A stretch of DNA of 64,000 bases from NCBI RefSeq assembly GCF_011516645.4, contig NZ_CP088285.1, positions 8,760,501 through 8,824,500 on the forward strand, in the 5' to 3' direction. This document shows positions 25,223 to 32,837 of the stretch, piece after piece. Within the stretch, counting starts at the first letter, position 1. Each line of letters opens with the position of its first letter. The position numbers and the translations under genes are program-made. This DNA comes from Bradyrhizobium septentrionale (GTDB lineage Bacteria; Pseudomonadota; Alphaproteobacteria; Rhizobiales; Xanthobacteraceae). The notes below the pieces were generated by a model. That model ran no database searches. It saw only the letters and a program-made list of their open reading frames with translations, and was not told where the DNA came from.

Positions 25223-26141
25223 CCGCAAGGTCGTCCTCGTCACCCGCAAGACGCGGCTCGAGGAATTGATCGCAAAATACCTGACCGCGGCGCAGGCCCG
25301 CTTCTATGTCGAGCATCTCGGCGCCGACTTCTCCGATTACCAGCGCGAGCACGATGTCTACCAGGCCGAGCGCCACGTCACCGTGCAGGCGCTGGAGCAA
25401 TGGGGCCGCTACCAGATCATCGACCGGAGTTTTCTGCCGAACTTCATCTTCGGCCCCGCCGACATCGTGGTGGCGCTCGGCCAGGACGGCGTCGTCGCCA
25501 ACACGATGAAATATCTCGACGGCCATCCGCTGATCGGGCTCAACCCCGATGCGAAACGCTACGACGGCATCCTGCTGCCGTTCGTGCCGCGCGATCTCCC
25601 TGCCCTGCTGCGCGAGGTCGCAGCCGACAGACGCGGCCACAAGGCGGTGACGATGGCCAGGGCCGAGCTCACCAACGGCCAGGTGCTCCACGCCGTCAAC
25701 GACCTCTTCATCGGCGCGCGCACCCATACGTCAGCCGTCTACGAGATCGCGCTCGCCGGGCAGACGGAACGGCAGTCGTCGAGCGGCCTGATCGTCGCAA
25801 CCGGCCTCGGTTCGACCGCCTGGTTCAAGAGCATCGTCACCGGCTCGCTCGCGATCGCCGGCGCCTTCGGCAATGGCGGCAGCGCCCCGCCCTACCTGCC
25901 GCAGGCGTGGGACGCCGGCGCACTGCGCTTTGCGGTGCGCGAGCCGTTTCCGAGCCGCACCTCGCAGGTGACGCTGGTCTGCGGCAGCCTCGACCGCGCC
26001 GAGCGCCTCAGCCTGCGCTCGCTGATGCCTGAGAACGGCGTCATCTTCAGCGACGGGATCGAGACCGACCGGCTCGACTTCAATTCCGGGACGGAAGCGC
26101 AGATCACGGTCGCGGAGCGCCAAGGACGGCTGGTGGTGTAA
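25206..26141 (+). CDS. NAD kinase-like protein
   Basis: A 311-residue protein with the fold marks of NAD kinases and related lipid kinases, in degenerate form. ALGQDGVV at 90-97 stands for GGDGT, NDLF at 165-168 for the NE motif, and TGLGSTAWF at 199-207 for TGSTAY. The start is GTG with GTGGAGG six bases upstream, inside the SPFH frame. The pairing with SPFH and an NrtR-type regulator suggests a nicotinamide-nucleotide role. The changed GGDGT motif makes normal NAD kinase activity uncertain; it may bind rather than phosphorylate. Confidence 0.75.
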   Translation: MPADNDRKVVLVTRKTRLEELIAKYLTAAQARFYVEHLGADFSDYQREHDVYQAERHVTVQALEQWGRYQIIDRSFLPNFIFGPADIVVALGQDGVVANTMKYLDGHPLIGLNPDAKRYDGILLPFVPRDLPALLREVAADRRGHKAVTMARAELTNGQVLHAVNDLFIGARTHTSAVYEIALAGQTERQSSSGLIVATGLGSTAWFKSIVTGSLAIAGAFGNGGSAPPYLPQAWDAGALRFAVREPFPSRTSQVTLVCGSLDRAERLSLRSLMPENGVIFSDGIETDRLDFNSGTEAQITVAERQGRLVV

Positions 26142-26163
26142 GGCCGCCGGCGCTCGCGCGGCC
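26142..26163. terminator. Inverted repeat between convergent genes
   Basis: GGCCGC and GCGGCC separated by 10 bases, immediately after the stop of the NAD-kinase-like gene and just before the end of the convergent small gene. It has no T tract. A two-way transcript end is possible. Confidence 0.3.
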
Positions 26164-26166
26164 CGT

Positions 26167-26349
26167 TCACTGAGGCACCGGGTGCAATCTCGCGAGCTGG
26201 TCGATCGACAGCGTGGCCTCGCGCTCCGTCAGCGGAAAGCGCACAATGATGTCCTGACGGCCAAGCTGCCCCCACAGCCCGTCCGACGACCATTTCTGCG
26301 GCTCAGGCCCGCGTGGCCCGTCAATCCAGATGAAGTACCACTCCGTCAT
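26167..26349 (-). CDS. Small protein of unknown function
   Basis: A 60-residue protein starting MTEWYFIWIDGPRGPEP, rich in tryptophan. The longer frame to 26427 adds residues of no clear character. There is no strong ribosome site, so the call is modest. I do not recognise a family. Confidence 0.45.
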   Translation of the reverse strand: MTEWYFIWIDGPRGPEPQKWSSDGLWGQLGRQDIIVRFPLTEREATLSIDQLARLHPVPQ

Positions 26350-26442
26350 CGCAATATATCCAGACGCTATCCGTGGAAACTTGGTCCCTTGGCGGCCAAT
26401 CCGCAATGCCCAATCGGCAATGCTCAAGCCGCGTCCGTTCGG

Positions 26443-26898
26443 CTACTCGTACGGCGTGCCGTCCTTGTGCAGGAAGCGGCCGTCGGAGCTCGGGCTCATC
26501 ATGTCGATGTCGGAGCAGGTGATGACGTCGGCGCGCGAGCGCGAGCCGACCTCGAGATAGGTCGCCATCATCTGCGACCGGTTGATCAGATGGTGTCCGT
26601 TGCCGGAGTTTTTCGGAAACGCCGCGCAATCGCCGGCGCGCAGCACCGTCTCGCCGCCGTCCTCCACCAGCACCACCTCGCCCGCGAGCACATAGACGAA
26701 CTCGTCCTCGTCCGAAGGCCAATGGCGCTGGCTCGACCAGTTGCCCGGCGGCAACCGCATCAGATTGACGCCGAAGTCGGCGAGCCCGCCGGCGTCACCA
26801 AGACGCTGCCGCACGCGCTCGGCGCATGGCGCGGCAAACTCGGCCGGATAACCCGTCCCCTTGCGTTCCGGCACTTTTGTCAGGTCGATCTTCGGCAT
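26443..26898 (-). CDS. Cupin domain protein
   Basis: A 151-residue single-cupin protein. The first cupin motif is around RHWPSDEDEFVYVLAGE and the second around AGDCAAFPKNSGNGHHLIN, giving His/Glu metal ligands. Family members include isomerases, dioxygenases and sugar-binding proteins, and the sequence alone does not choose. It stands alone between a small unknown gene and a GNAT gene. Confidence 0.85.
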   Translation of the reverse strand: MPKIDLTKVPERKGTGYPAEFAAPCAERVRQRLGDAGGLADFGVNLMRLPPGNWSSQRHWPSDEDEFVYVLAGEVVLVEDGGETVLRAGDCAAFPKNSGNGHHLINRSQMMATYLEVGSRSRADVITCSDIDMMSPSSDGRFLHKDGTPYE

Positions 26899-27001
26899 GG
26901 CTGTTTCCCGGGCGATGGCGGCAAGCGAATGCGCGACCTTATGGCCGGATGCGTGCCGATCGCAACGGCCCGCCGAAACTGTGTCATTTCAGCGCGCGCA
27001 G

Positions 27002-27517
27002 TCAGCCGCGCGCGACGAGATCCTTTGCCATCAGGATGTCATCGTAGTAGCGCCCGTCGATCTTCAGCGCGCGCTGCTCCAGCCCGTACTCGACAAAGCC
27101 TGCGCTGCGGTAGAGCCGATGGGCCTGCTCGTTGCCCTTCACCACCGCGATCAGCACCAGCTCGACCGTTTCAGCGGCAAGTTCGAGCGCGGCGTCGATC
27201 AGAACGCGGCCGACGCCGGCGCTCCGTGCCGCCGGCCGCACATACATGCCGACCAGTTCGCCCTTGTGCCGCTGCTTCGGCCCGACGCCAGCGACGAAGC
27301 CGACGATGCCTGCGAGTTCGCCGCCGCGAAACGCCCCAAGTATCGCCGCGCCGCGTTCCAGTCTCTCGGCGAACCAATCAACGGGATGCGCGCTCTCCGT
27401 CTCATAGGCGGTGCCGAACGCCTCGGGGCTCAAGCGCAACGCCTCGAGGCGGATGTCGCGATAGATGGCAGCGTCCACGGGCAAGAGCCGACGAATCTCG
27501 ATGGACGGCACGTTCAT
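27002..27517 (-). CDS. GNAT family N-acetyltransferase
   Basis: A 171-residue acetyltransferase of the GNAT fold. The acetyl-CoA pyrophosphate loop is seen in GMYVRPAARSAGVGRVLIDA (R/Q-x-x-G-x-G/A type), followed by VKGNEQAHRLYRSAGFVEYG, the conserved beta-5/alpha-4 region. The acceptor is unknown; the layout resembles small-molecule or RimI-like acetyltransferases. Confidence 0.88.
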   Translation of the reverse strand: MNVPSIEIRRLLPVDAAIYRDIRLEALRLSPEAFGTAYETESAHPVDWFAERLERGAAILGAFRGGELAGIVGFVAGVGPKQRHKGELVGMYVRPAARSAGVGRVLIDAALELAAETVELVLIAVVKGNEQAHRLYRSAGFVEYGLEQRALKIDGRYYDDILMAKDLVARG

Positions 27518-27749
27518 TTCGAGTTCCCGCTATCGGGTGGATGTCTCACACCAGCGAATAGCAGTTTCCCGTCATTGCCGCGATATCGGCGCGAGCGATC
27601 CTGCCGCCGGGCGGCGGCCGCGTCGGATCAACTCACGATGCTGAAGTTGGCTGCCGTGACCGTGTCTACCGTCGCACCGTTCTACGCCGCTGATAATGCG
27701 AGCGGCGTTCTCGGCTTCCTACTGCTCGCTAAGCGCTTTATCTGAAAAT

Positions 27750-27938
27750 TCACGACGGCCCGATCGATGGCCAGAGCGCGGGCAGGTCAGCCCGATCTCG
27801 ATCAGCCTTCTCTGGCTGATCGATGCGTCGTTCGTAGTGAGCGGCCAGCTGCAACAGGCGCTTCCTGATGAACGGGTCAGCTTGCTCTGCAAGCGCCCGC
27901 ACGGTCCGCGCCCTCTCTCTGCAAAAATCGTCGTCCAT
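27750..27938 (-). CDS. Small conserved rhizobial protein
   Basis: A 62-residue acidic/basic helical protein (MDDDFCRERARTVRALAEQA, then FIRKRLLQLAAHYERRI). Sequences of this pattern recur in Bradyrhizobium genomes, from general knowledge; no function is established. There is no signal or membrane segment. Confidence 0.55.
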   Translation of the reverse strand: MDDDFCRERARTVRALAEQADPFIRKRLLQLAAHYERRIDQPEKADRDRADLPALWPSIGPS

Positions 27939-28055
27939 GGTGTCCCGCTGAAATCACAGCGGGATAGTGTCAGCTAAGCGCGCGACGGCATGTGAAATAG
28001 CTTACATTGCCGTGGCATTTCTCCTCAATTCGGGGTGATCAAACACGCGCCCCTG

Positions 28056-28310
28056 TCATCCAGCAACGAATGCGACGCCGAGCCATGCGCCATTTCGCCA
28101 GACGACGTGGCATGAGTAAGTCTTGCTGGGTGGAACGATAAGCGTGAATTGGTCAGGAAGGGGTGACGGCGGATCATCCGCCATCAGCGCCGCGCCATTC
28201 TCTGTGATGTCGCCGACGACACAGCACAGTGACATGTCACCGAACCTGATTAGCGCATTGTCCAGCGATGGATTACGCACAGACTTGCGTCTGTCGGGAA
28301 AAGCAATCAT
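28056..28310 (-). CDS. PilZ-like domain protein
   Basis: An 84-residue single-domain protein resembling the PilZ fold: an arginine-rich N-terminus (PDRRKSVR) where c-di-GMP binders carry RxxxR, then VVGDITENGAALM, the usual D/NxSxxG position (here DITENG), and CHVVWRNGAWLGVAFV at the end. Small PilZ proteins are numerous in Bradyrhizobium. An ATG at 28322 is an alternative start. c-di-GMP binding is likely but not certain, as the motif is imperfect. Confidence 0.65.
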   Translation of the reverse strand: MIAFPDRRKSVRNPSLDNALIRFGDMSLCCVVGDITENGAALMADDPPSPLPDQFTLIVPPSKTYSCHVVWRNGAWLGVAFVAG

Positions 28311-28428
28311 TTCCGAGCCCATCAATAACTAATGCAAATCTGATCGATGCTGCGCGAGAAAGATTGCGTTTCCACTAACGATCGGGGTGCCACGCGGACC
28401 GCGACCGGCGCGAAGCCGGCGCCGTGCT

Positions 28429-28899
28429 TCACGCTGTGCGCCGACTGGATTGGCTATTCCTGCGGCGGCGCCGCGGCTTCTGACGACGGCTTGTGGGTGG
28501 ATCAAGTGATCTTGCCGCATCCGTTGCCGGATGCGCAGCGGGTTCGCCGGGCGGCAGATCGGCGGTCGATCGAGGCGGCTCTCTCCGAACGGCGACAGCC
28601 GTTTCGAGCGCGGAGAGGAATTGCCGACCTTCTTCTGTGATCAACCAGCCTTCAAGATCACGGAGCACGAACCTGGCCGAGAAGATATTCAGGTCGGGCG
28701 CATGCGCGAGCAGCCGCTTCATGCGATCGGTCCAATCTTTGCCGCTGTTCATCAGGATTTCGACGGCATGCCGTACTTCGGCAACAGAGGCCCGCCCGGC
28801 GGGCTGGCCGGCCAGCACTTTCAGGACGGTCAACTGGAACGACACTCCCCGTCTCCAGTCACTGAGTGTGCAGTTTCCGGCACAAGGAATCAGCCACAA
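28429..28899 (-). CDS. Conserved hypothetical protein, winged-helix-like
   Basis: A 156-residue protein. The first 100 residues (LSDWRRGVSFQLTVLKVLAG, DWTDRMKRLLAHAPDLNIFS, GWLITEEGRQFL) look like a small winged-helix module seen in many Bradyrhizobium proteins; the rest is a basic, proline-rich tail ending SRRQKPRRRRRN. It could be a DNA-binding protein. The exact start is uncertain: a GTG further in (VSFQL) has GGGGA before it. Confidence 0.6.
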   Translation of the reverse strand: MWLIPCAGNCTLSDWRRGVSFQLTVLKVLAGQPAGRASVAEVRHAVEILMNSGKDWTDRMKRLLAHAPDLNIFSARFVLRDLEGWLITEEGRQFLSALETAVAVRREPPRSTADLPPGEPAAHPATDAARSLDPPTSRRQKPRRRRRNSQSSRRTA

Positions 28900-29405
28900 G
28901 TGCGTGACGTCAATAACATGGTCCGGTTAACCTCAACTAAATGGGCTAACCCGAGCGCAGAAGTTCCAGATTTAACCTCGCCGCGTGACATCAAGCTTAA
29001 CGCGCGAGTTCGTTTGCCTTGATGCTCAGAAGCCCTCAGACATCAGCGTACCGGATATTGCCCTCCATCCGGGTCCACCATGGCGAAGTCGTCGCGCCAG
29101 GATATTCGGCGTGGCGACTTCGTACATACGAACCGATCGAATTGACTGAAGAAGCCGTATGACGAAGCCTGACTGGATCTCGCTTTGGCTTGAAATCGAA
29201 GTGGACCGCTGATCCGAAGCGCCCGCAGGGCTGCCGCGCCCGCGGCTGCTAGGCGGTTCGTATTGAGCGGGCAGCCCCTTGGAACGGAGGCGCCGCGGGA
29301 GGGCACGGTGCCAACCGCGCTCAGAAGTTAGCACGAGCGCCATTGCAGCCCTTGTTAGTTGGGTCACAATCGCGGCGGCGGCCCTCACGTGCCCCTGGAC
29401 CATCC
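28900..29405. other. 506-bp stretch without a supported gene
   Basis: No convincing gene is seen. A minus-strand segment near 29046-29100 encodes WRDDFAMVDPDGG, which resembles the C-terminal end of a glyoxalase/VOC domain, but nothing upstream matches that family. It may be a gene remnant. Confidence 0.4.
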
Positions 29406-30326
29406 TCAGTCGAACTGGATCGGCTCCGATCCCGGATAGGCGTGCGCGACAAACTCGCAGAAGGCACGGGCCGCCGGAGAAAGCCGCGCCTTGCTTTTCC
29501 AGGCAAGGCCGACGTCCATCGTGTGCACGTCATCGTCCAGCACCTTGACGTCGATACGGTGTCCCTCGAGGGACCAGGGCCGATAGACCATGTCGGACAG
29601 GATCGTGATGCCCATTCCGGTCGCCACCATGCTTCGAACCGCTTCCACGGACAACGTTCGGAAGGTCACGTTGGGGACATGCGGGGTACGCTGCCAGTAA
29701 CGCATCGCAGAGCGTTCGGCCTCGTCGACCGTCAGCATCAGATATGGCTCGCCGGCAAGATCGGCCAGCGTGACCTTGTCCTTGCGCAAGAGCGGGTGAT
29801 TGGCGCAGGTCCAGAGCCGGCGTGGAGACCGCAGCAAGAGGCGTGAATGGATGCTGCGCCGATCATGCAAATTCGAGACAAGCATGATCGCGGCATCGAC
29901 GCTGCCCTTCACCAGGCTCTGCTCGATGGCGTCGCGCTGAAACTCGTGAAGCCGCACGGTGATGCCCGGAAAGGATCGCCAGAAGCGCGACAGCAGCGGC
30001 GGCAGGAAATATCCGGCCACCGTGTAGCTGACCGCGACGTCGACGGTGCCGTCGACCTGGGTGCCCCAGCGGTGCGGCCCCCGCATCGCATCCGACACGC
30101 TGGCTTCGATGGCGCGGGCGCGCTGCAGGAATTGCTGACCATCAACGGTGAGCGTGACGCCGTTGGAATGCCGGTCAAACAGCTTGTGGCCAAGATCGGC
30201 TTCAAGCGCCTTGATCGATGCCGTGACGGCCGATTGCGTCACGTTGAGCGCAGCCGCAGCCGCCGAAACCCGTCCGGATTCCGCGGTGGCAATGAAGTGG
30301 CGGACCTGACGGAAAGTCAGGGTCAT
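29406..30326 (-). CDS. LysR family transcriptional regulator
   Basis: A 306-residue LysR protein. The helix-turn-helix lies at 1-60 (GRVSAAAAALNVTQSAVTAS, LGHKLFDRHSNGV); the substrate-binding domain follows (VDVAVSYTVAGYFLPPLLSR). It is divergent from the LivG-F-H-M operon across 97 bases, so it probably controls it. The ATG at 30326 is preferred over a TTG three bases earlier. Confidence 0.92.
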   Translation of the reverse strand: MTLTFRQVRHFIATAESGRVSAAAAALNVTQSAVTASIKALEADLGHKLFDRHSNGVTLTVDGQQFLQRARAIEASVSDAMRGPHRWGTQVDGTVDVAVSYTVAGYFLPPLLSRFWRSFPGITVRLHEFQRDAIEQSLVKGSVDAAIMLVSNLHDRRSIHSRLLLRSPRRLWTCANHPLLRKDKVTLADLAGEPYLMLTVDEAERSAMRYWQRTPHVPNVTFRTLSVEAVRSMVATGMGITILSDMVYRPWSLEGHRIDVKVLDDDVHTMDVGLAWKSKARLSPAARAFCEFVAHAYPGSEPIQFD

Positions 30327-30423
30327 CAATTTTTCCGATATCAGTGACTACTTTTTCGAATTTTACAATCGCCCCGCGCGTCTAAAAAATCAATCGTTGC
30401 TTCGCGTAGGGGACGACAGCTCG

Positions 30424-31197
30424 ATGACTTCCCAAGGCTTGGAGTTGGTCGCTCGCGACGTCAGCGTCCAATTCGATGGCCTGAAAGCGCTGTCGAACGT
30501 GACCTTGGCTGTCCCCCGCGGCCGCATCACCGGATTGATCGGGCCCAATGGCGCGGGAAAGACCACGCTGATCAACGTCCTGACCGGATTCCAGCCGGTG
30601 GGCACGGGAACCGTCGAGCTGGAGGGCGCCGCGATCGGCGGCATCGCGGCGCACAAACTGCGGCGCATGGGTGTCGCGCGCACGTTTCAGTCCGGGCGGC
30701 TGTTCCGCGATCTCCCCGTTCTCGACAACCTCGAGGTGACCGGCGTCGGCCTCGGCCAGAGCCGGCGCGACGCGATTGCGGAAGCCAGACGCGTCTTGAC
30801 CTGGCTCGGCATTTCGCCGCTTGCAGCCACGATTGCCGGCGCCCTGCCCTACACCGACGAACGCCGCGTCGCGATCGGCCGCGCCATCATGTGCACGCCG
30901 CGCTATCTGCTGCTCGATGAGCCCGCAGCCGGCATGTCCGAGCATGAGAGCCACGATCTGGCCGTGGTCATCAAGCGGATCGCGGGCGAGCTCGGCATCG
31001 GCGTTCTCCTGATCGAGCACAATATCGGGCTCGTGCTTGAGCTGTGCGAGCGCATCTTCGTGCTGGATTCCGGCGAGATCATCGAGGTCGGTGCGCCCGA
31101 CCAGATCCGCCGCAGCGACGCGGTTCGCCATGCCTATATGGGCACGCAGCAGGACGAGGTCGTTCCGGCGCTCGCGGAAGAGGCCGCGGCGTCATGA
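30424..31197 (+). CDS. livG: Branched-chain-type ABC transporter ATP-binding protein (LivG)
   Basis: A 257-residue ATPase of the LivG family. Walker A is GPNGAGKTT, Walker B YLLLDEPAAGM; the signature is degenerate (LPYTDERR), as in LivG proteins generally. It powers a HAAT-type transporter with LivF, LivH and LivM. The ATG at 30424 follows AGGGGAC; an upstream TTG at 30397 is less likely. It is the first gene of the operon, and its stop overlaps livF as ATGA. No binding-protein gene is found in the unit. Confidence 0.92.
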   Translation: MTSQGLELVARDVSVQFDGLKALSNVTLAVPRGRITGLIGPNGAGKTTLINVLTGFQPVGTGTVELEGAAIGGIAAHKLRRMGVARTFQSGRLFRDLPVLDNLEVTGVGLGQSRRDAIAEARRVLTWLGISPLAATIAGALPYTDERRVAIGRAIMCTPRYLLLDEPAAGMSEHESHDLAVVIKRIAGELGIGVLLIEHNIGLVLELCERIFVLDSGEIIEVGAPDQIRRSDAVRHAYMGTQQDEVVPALAEEAAAS

Positions 31198-31916
31198 CCT
31201 TGCTGGCGGTCAACGACATCACCGTGAGCTATGGGCGCCTCACCGCCTTGCGCGGCGTCACGCTGACGATCGCCGAGAGCGAGATCCTGTTCGTGACCGG
31301 CCCCAATGGCGCCGGAAAGTCGACCCTGCTGAATGCGATCGCCGGCGTCGTGCCGACCGGCTCGGGCAGCATCACGCTGGACGGCGCGCGGGTGACCGGC
31401 ACGGCACCGGAAGAGATCGCGCGGCGCGGATTCTCGCTGGTGCCCGAAGGACGCAACGTGTTCGGCGGCCTGACCGTCGAAGAGAACCTGAAGGTCGGCA
31501 CCGGCATGCGCGCCGACCGGAGCAGGATTGCCGGCGATCTCGAGTCCGTCTACCGGGATTTTCCGATGCTGGCGGAGCGCCGCCACACGACGGCCGGCAT
31601 GCTGTCGGGTGGCCAGCAGCAGATGCTGGTGATCGGCCGCGCCTTGATGGCGGCTCCCCGCATCATGGCAATCGACGAGCCGTCGCTCGGCCTTGCGCCC
31701 AAGATCATCGACCAGGTCTACGAGATCCTGATGCGGCTGCGCGCGCAGCGCAAGCTCACCCTGCTGATCGTCGAGCAAAGCTCGACCCGCGCCAGGATGA
31801 CCGGCGGGCGGATGGTCCTGATCCGGGGCGGCCGCATCGTGCTGGAGGGCGAGGCCGCCGACATGGTCAAGGACGCGCGGCTCAAACAGGCCTATTTCGG
31901 CTTCGGGGACCATTAG
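31194..31916 (+). CDS. livF: Branched-chain-type ABC transporter ATP-binding protein (LivF)
   Basis: A 240-residue ATPase with Walker A GPNGAGKST, signature LSGGQQQ and Walker B IMAIDEPSLGLAP, matching LivF. It starts inside livG by an ATGA overlap. It partners LivG in energising uptake through LivH and LivM. The imported substrate is not fixed by sequence; neighbouring oxoprolinase genes suggest an amide or cyclic amino-acid derivative. Confidence 0.92.
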   Translation: MTLLAVNDITVSYGRLTALRGVTLTIAESEILFVTGPNGAGKSTLLNAIAGVVPTGSGSITLDGARVTGTAPEEIARRGFSLVPEGRNVFGGLTVEENLKVGTGMRADRSRIAGDLESVYRDFPMLAERRHTTAGMLSGGQQQMLVIGRALMAAPRIMAIDEPSLGLAPKIIDQVYEILMRLRAQRKLTLLIVEQSSTRARMTGGRMVLIRGGRIVLEGEAADMVKDARLKQAYFGFGDH

Positions 31917-31919
31917 GCG

Positions 31920-32834
31920 ATGACGGCAGCCCTGCAAATCGTGTTCGACGCGTTGAGCCTGGGCAGCCTTTATGCGCTCGGCGCGCTCGGTATCGCGGCG
32001 GTGTTCGGCGTCATGCGGCTGGTCAACTTTGCGCACGGCGATTTCATCGCCTTTTGCGTCTTCGCCATGTTGTTGCCGTCGGTCGATGCTGCCGCGATCG
32101 TATTTGCCGGCCGGCTGCCGTTCTATTTGCTGATCCCGCTGCTGCTGCTGGTCGGCGCCGGGCTGTCGATGCTGTCGGAAGTCGTCGTCTTCCGCCGCTT
32201 CCGCAACGCCAATCCGGCGACCATGATGATCGCGTCCTTTGCGCTCGGCTTCGTGATCCGGCACCTATTGTTGTTACTCTATTCGAGCCGCCCGAAGTCG
32301 ATCACGCTGTGGCCGGGCCTCGGCCTGCCGGTGGAGTTTCTCGGCGCCCATATTCCGATGCTGCAGGTCGTGACCATCATCATCACGCTGGTGGTGCTCG
32401 CCGCGCTGGTGCTGTTCCTGAAGCGCACGCGCTACGGCCTCGAGATGCGCGCCGCCGCAGAGAATTTCACCATGGCCCGCATGCTCGGTGTGCGCGCCAA
32501 CGGCGTCATCCTGCTGGCCTTTGCCATCAGCGGCATGCTGGCGGCGGCAATCGGCCTGATCCTCGCCACCAATTCCGGCACCGCCGATATCGGCATGGGT
32601 GCCAATGTCATGCTGATCGCCTTCATCGCGACCGTGATCGGCGGGCTCGGCAGCGTGCCGGGCGCGGTCGCCGCCGGCTTCCTGATCGGGGCTGCGAGCG
32701 TCGTGTTCCAGGCCACCCTGCCGCACGATGCCCGCGTATTCCGCGACGCCTTCGTTTATGGCGCGGTGATCGTGGTCCTGCTGGTCCGCCCGCAGGGCCT
32801 GTTCGCCCCGAAATCCGCCAAGCAGCGAGTCTGA
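31920..32834 (+). CDS. livH: Branched-chain-type ABC transporter permease (LivH)
   Basis: A 304-residue inner-membrane permease with about eight hydrophobic segments. LivH marks are GSLYALGALGIAAVFGVMRL and VNFAHGDF near the N-terminus, and FIATVIGGLGSVPGAV near the C-terminus. It begins three bases after livF and is followed three bases later by the fused livM gene. Confidence 0.92.
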   Translation: MTAALQIVFDALSLGSLYALGALGIAAVFGVMRLVNFAHGDFIAFCVFAMLLPSVDAAAIVFAGRLPFYLLIPLLLLVGAGLSMLSEVVVFRRFRNANPATMMIASFALGFVIRHLLLLLYSSRPKSITLWPGLGLPVEFLGAHIPMLQVVTIIITLVVLAALVLFLKRTRYGLEMRAAAENFTMARMLGVRANGVILLAFAISGMLAAAIGLILATNSGTADIGMGANVMLIAFIATVIGGLGSVPGAVAAGFLIGAASVVFQATLPHDARVFRDAFVYGAVIVVLLVRPQGLFAPKSAKQRV

Positions 32835-32837
32835 TCC

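Noticed and set aside
29043..29306. Possible glyoxalase/VOC gene
   Set aside because: Only DFAMVDPDG resembles the family. The rest does not match, so at most a remnant.
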